From: Prado023 sp963753075
Lineage (GTDB): Bacteria; Actinomycetota; Actinomycetes; S36-B12; CAIYMF01
NCBI GenBank assembly: GCA_963753075.1
Contig: CAVWAR010000002.1
Span: 806,001-870,000, forward strand
Reading direction: 5' to 3'
Length of the DNA: 64,000 nt
The notes under the pieces: generated by a model
Told to the model about the DNA's origin: nothing
What the model saw: only the letters and a program-made list of their open reading frames with translations
Databases searched by the model: none
Part shown: piece after piece, positions 61,723 to 64,000 of the stretch
How the letters are laid out: each line of letters opens with the position of its first letter
Position numbering within the stretch: the stretch's first letter is position 1
Program-made: the position numbers and the translations under genes

Positions 61723-63144
61723 TTGGGAACCGTGGGCGTCGATGAGCGAGTTCTGGTCACCGATGTACGGGCCGCTGCCGCGGCGGCGGTTGCCTCGGCA
61801 GCGGTTGCCCAGACTCGCAAGCAGGTGGCAGAGATGGTGCAGTCCGAGCTCCCCCCGATGGGTCTTGTTGCCGGGGAACGGCCGGCTGCCGAGGTCGAGA
61901 TCCTGTGCTCATTGGTGGCCCAGGTGGAGTACGACCTTGCTCGGAGGATGGCCGCCGCGGCCCGGGCCGGCAGCCTCCCGCTCGTGGGGGACGGGGCGAT
62001 GGCCCTCGCTCGGGGGTGGTCCGCTGCCTGGGCCAGACGGCTGGCTCGGGCCGGATCCTTCATCGACGTGCATCCTCTGGTGGGCGAGTTCTGGGCTGCT
62101 GGCGTCATCACCAGTGAGCACGTCCACGCCCTCGTCCGGGCTCAGGATCACCTCGCTGTCGACGAGATGGCGGCCGTCGTGGAGCAGCTGTCCCCTCTGT
62201 GGGGGCAACTCTCCCCGCAGGCCGTGGCCGCGTTCGTCGGGCGGGTGATCCGGGTGCTGCACCCTCCAGAGGATCCGGTGCCGGACGAGTCTGCTGCTCA
62301 TGAGTCCAGATCGCTGTCCTTCGCCCTGACGTCGGATTCCGTGATCCTGTCCGGGAGCCTGCCCCGGGTCGAGGGGGAGGTCGTCATGGCGGCCATCGAT
62401 GCTTTCGCGGAGAGACTGCGCACCGAAGCCGATCACGTGCCCGCGGCAGCCCGCCGCGCCGACGGTCTTGTCGCTCTCGTGAATGCCGCGCATGCCGCTG
62501 GCCGGCTACCCAGCCGCGGCGGTCTGCCGGTGACCCTGACCGTCACTGTCGATCAGGCCGGCGCTGACGAGGTCTGGACCACCTCCCGCGGTCACTCGCT
62601 CACCGAGGCCGAGCGCAGGTTCACCTCCTGCGACGCGTTGGTGACACCGGTCGTCGTGGGAGCTGTCGGGCGTTCGAGCCCGGTGCCGCCGGGATCGTCG
62701 AGGTCGTCCGATCCGGCGAGTGCCGGCAGCCCCGCTTCGGGAATCCGCATTGCTGCGCTGGCAACGGCTCTCCTCGGGACACGCCAGCCGCTGGCGGTGG
62801 GTCGCACTGAACGGACGGCGTCAGCCGCCCAGCGGCGGGCGTTGGCCGCTCGGGATCGCGGCTGCATCATCCCGGGCTGTGGAATCCCAGCCGAGGCGTG
62901 TCAGACCCATCATGTGGTTGATTGGGCCACCGGCGGTGACACGGACGTGCCCAACCTCGTCCTCCTGTGTTGGGCACATCACCGTCAGGTTGACCTGAGG
63001 ATGTGGAGCATCGAACCTGCTCACCCTACGGATCCACCATCCGACCGACCCCGCCCCACAGCATCTCCCGGCACCCCCTGGCGAGCCAACAACGGGGCTC
63101 CGTGGGTCATCCGTGTCACACCCCGACAGCGCTGGCGAACCTGA
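61723..63144 (+). CDS. DUF222/HNH endonuclease-domain protein (13E12-type)
   Basis: A 473-residue protein. An Ala-rich N-terminal region and a long helical DUF222 domain (about residues 50-300, including GVITSEHVHALVRAQDHL) are followed by a C-terminal HNH nuclease: RDRGCIIPGCGIPAEACQTHHVVDWATGGDTDVPNLVLLCWAHHRQVD, with Cys/His metal ligands and the catalytic HH. TTG start with GGGGGGA 5 nt upstream; GTG 61732 is also in frame. Relatives in mycobacteria belong to the 13E12 repeat family, some of which are LexA-regulated. Role unknown. Confidence 0.85.
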   Translation: MGTVGVDERVLVTDVRAAAAAAVASAAVAQTRKQVAEMVQSELPPMGLVAGERPAAEVEILCSLVAQVEYDLARRMAAAARAGSLPLVGDGAMALARGWSAAWARRLARAGSFIDVHPLVGEFWAAGVITSEHVHALVRAQDHLAVDEMAAVVEQLSPLWGQLSPQAVAAFVGRVIRVLHPPEDPVPDESAAHESRSLSFALTSDSVILSGSLPRVEGEVVMAAIDAFAERLRTEADHVPAAARRADGLVALVNAAHAAGRLPSRGGLPVTLTVTVDQAGADEVWTTSRGHSLTEAERRFTSCDALVTPVVVGAVGRSSPVPPGSSRSSDPASAGSPASGIRIAALATALLGTRQPLAVGRTERTASAAQRRALAARDRGCIIPGCGIPAEACQTHHVVDWATGGDTDVPNLVLLCWAHHRQVDLRMWSIEPAHPTDPPSDRPRPTASPGTPWRANNGAPWVIRVTPRQRWRT

Positions 63145-63454
63145 GGGTCAGAGCGCCCCTCACCGAACCGCTGGTCTGACACTCCAGTCGGAAGGTCGTT
63201 CGGCCCTTCCGGTTTCCGAGTTGCCCCGGATAGCGTCGAGACGGAGTCAACTGGATATGGGACGGGGTGGCGGGTCATGAAGCGCGCGCTGTTGGTTGGG
63301 ATGGGCAGGCGACAACGTCAGGACCCACAACTGACACGCAACCGATGCCGGCTCACACGACGCCCGGCCGCTTGTGCCCGAGGCTTGGAGGGGAAGTCGG
63401 GGGTCTCTCGGCTCAGCGGACGGACGTGATCATGGCTGGCACGTGACCCGATGC
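63145..63454. other. 310-nt non-coding stretch between the HNH gene and its fragment
   Basis: No supported gene. A GTCAGA / TCTGAC pair (63147-63152 / 63175-63180) could be a weak terminator for the HNH gene. A 50-codon frame from ATG 63278 is Arg-rich with no RBS of note and is not called. The rest is featureless to the eye and may be decayed coding DNA. Confidence 0.4.
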
Positions 63455-63644
63455 CGACAACCTGGTCCTGCTGTGTTGGGCACATCGCCGTCAGGTTGAC
63501 CTGAAGATGTGGGCGATCACTCCGCTCGGCCCCGACGACACCCCGCCCGATCGGCCGGTGCGACCGGCACAGGACCACCGTTGGCCTGCCAACAACGGCG
63601 CGCCTTGGGTTGTGGTCCGGAAGAAGCGATCGCGCTGGAGGCTG
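63455..63644 (+). pseudogene. 3' fragment of a second DUF222/HNH gene
   Basis: Reads DNLVLLCWAHRRQVDLKMWAI, then PANNGAPWVVV and RSRWRL, parallel to the C-terminal 55-60 residues of the intact gene upstream. The DNA at 63458-63512 matches 62952-63006 at 51 of 55 positions. The metal-binding Cys/His half of the HNH domain is lost and the original stop is gone: the frame runs on to 63908 through unrelated sequence. A partial tandem duplication or a remnant of a deleted copy. Confidence 0.8.
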
Positions 63645-63677
63645 TGGCCCCCAGCGCGATCGCAACAACCGGTCAGC

Positions 63678-64000
63678 TCAGCGGACGACGACCTTCACCC
63701 GCGTGGACCACTTGGACCAGCCCTTCTTGTTCTTCACCTGCGCTGCCGCGTAGTACTTGCGCTTCTTGACCTTCTTCGTGGTGCAGGTCAGGTTGTTGGG
63801 CCCTGTGTAGCAGGTGGCCGCGACCTTCCCCCTCTTCTTCTTCGTGAAGAGGCGTGCCCGGGACTTCGTCAGCCAGGTGTACCCGGTGAATCTGGGCGGC
63901 GACCATGAGATGGCCACGCGTCGACTTGAGCTCGTGGCACTGGTGCCCTTCGGCTTGGAGGCCTTCTTGGGTGGCCCCGTCACGATCCGCGGGTTGACGG
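63678..64000 (-). CDS. C-terminal part of a fibronectin-III-like protein (5' end outside window)
   Basis: The frame is open to the window edge, so only the last 106 codons are seen. They read like an Fn3 domain: PPKKASKPKGTSATSSSRRVAISWSPP, then TGYTWLTKSRARLF, and a final YYAAAQVKNKKGWSKWSTRVKV. Lys-rich, with a Cys pair (CYTGPNNLTC). Such C-terminal Fn3 units are common in secreted or cell-wall actinobacterial proteins. The catalytic or main domain, if any, lies beyond the window. Confidence 0.7.
   Translation of the reverse strand, partial: VNPRIVTGPPKKASKPKGTSATSSSRRVAISWSPPRFTGYTWLTKSRARLFTKKKRGKVAATCYTGPNNLTCTTKKVKKRKYYAAAQVKNKKGWSKWSTRVKVVVR

Noticed and set aside
63278..63430. 50-codon frame after the HNH gene
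   Set aside because: No convincing RBS, Arg-rich low-complexity translation and no downstream coupling.

Overview
The window is very GC-rich, densely packed DNA with frequent GTG starts and ATGA/GTGA gene overlaps. It looks like a chromosomal segment of a high-GC actinobacterium. The markers are an acyl-CoA carboxylase with a small epsilon subunit, a one-cysteine LpdA-type quinone reductase, a perfect actinobacterial SOS box, a DUF222/HNH (13E12-type) endonuclease and many TANNNT-N6/7-start (leaderless) promoters. From what I know of mycobacterial gene order, several neighbours here (sdh, cdd/add, purine nucleoside phosphorylase-pmmB, lpdA, accA3, maf, accE-accD-birA, GtrA, purK-purE, fadE25-like) also lie close together there. 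Most of the window is therefore a conserved backbone with accessory inserts. No rRNA, tRNA, CRISPR array or intact insertion sequence was seen.

Layout. 0-2.5 kb: a complete polar amino-acid ABC transporter. 2.7-6.5 kb: a fructose operon (DeoR-type regulator, 1-phosphofructokinase, PTS EIIABC). 6.6-11.4 kb, minus strand: a D,D-carboxypeptidase and sdhCDAB. 11.8-13.3 kb: a methylmalonyl-CoA mutase catalytic subunit without a B12 domain. 13.5-24.4 kb: a nucleoside uptake and salvage island (BMP-type lipoprotein, ABC ATPase, two permeases, cytidine deaminase, adenosine deaminase, uridine kinase, deoxyribose-phosphate aldolase, purine nucleoside phosphorylase, phosphohexomutase). 24.5-28 kb: a gamma-glutamylcyclotransferase-like protein, a truncated acetyltransferase, LpdA and a tyrosine phosphatase. 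28-32.9 kb: hydrogenase maturation genes hypF, a fused hypC-hypD, and hypE, with no hydrogenase structural genes in view. 32.9-41 kb: acyl-CoA carboxylase subunits, Maf, a glycosyltransferase-like protein, biotin ligase and a class III adenylate cyclase. 41-51 kb: GtrA, two acyl-CoA dehydrogenases, an aldose epimerase, a GluQ-like synthetase, a polysaccharide ABC exporter, purK-purE and UDP-glucose dehydrogenase.

51-64 kb is the most accessory-like part. It holds a small acidic repeat protein, a zinc-ribbon thioredoxin and a BI-1 membrane protein. Next comes a three-gene cassette (unknown protein, MoxR-type AAA ATPase, VWA/DUF2201-like protein). A four-gene overlapping operon follows (glycosyltransferase, two CDP-alcohol phosphatidyltransferases, glycosyltransferase), probably for a phosphodiester-linked surface polymer or lipid. 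An SOS-box-controlled HNH endonuclease, a decayed 3' duplicate of it, and the 3' end of a fibronectin-III-like protein close the window.

The nucleoside genes form one coherent pathway: import, deamination, phosphorolysis, then handling of the sugar phosphate. The acyl-CoA dehydrogenases, carboxylase, biotin ligase and mutase fit an acyl-CoA/propionyl-CoA network feeding succinate dehydrogenase. The exporter, UDP-glucose dehydrogenase and the GT/CDP-alcohol operon point to cell-surface glycopolymer synthesis. The best candidates for something poorly described are the MoxR/VWA cassette, the CDP-alcohol/glycosyltransferase operon, the HypC-HypD fusion without hydrogenase, and a 25-codon ORF coupled to hypF.
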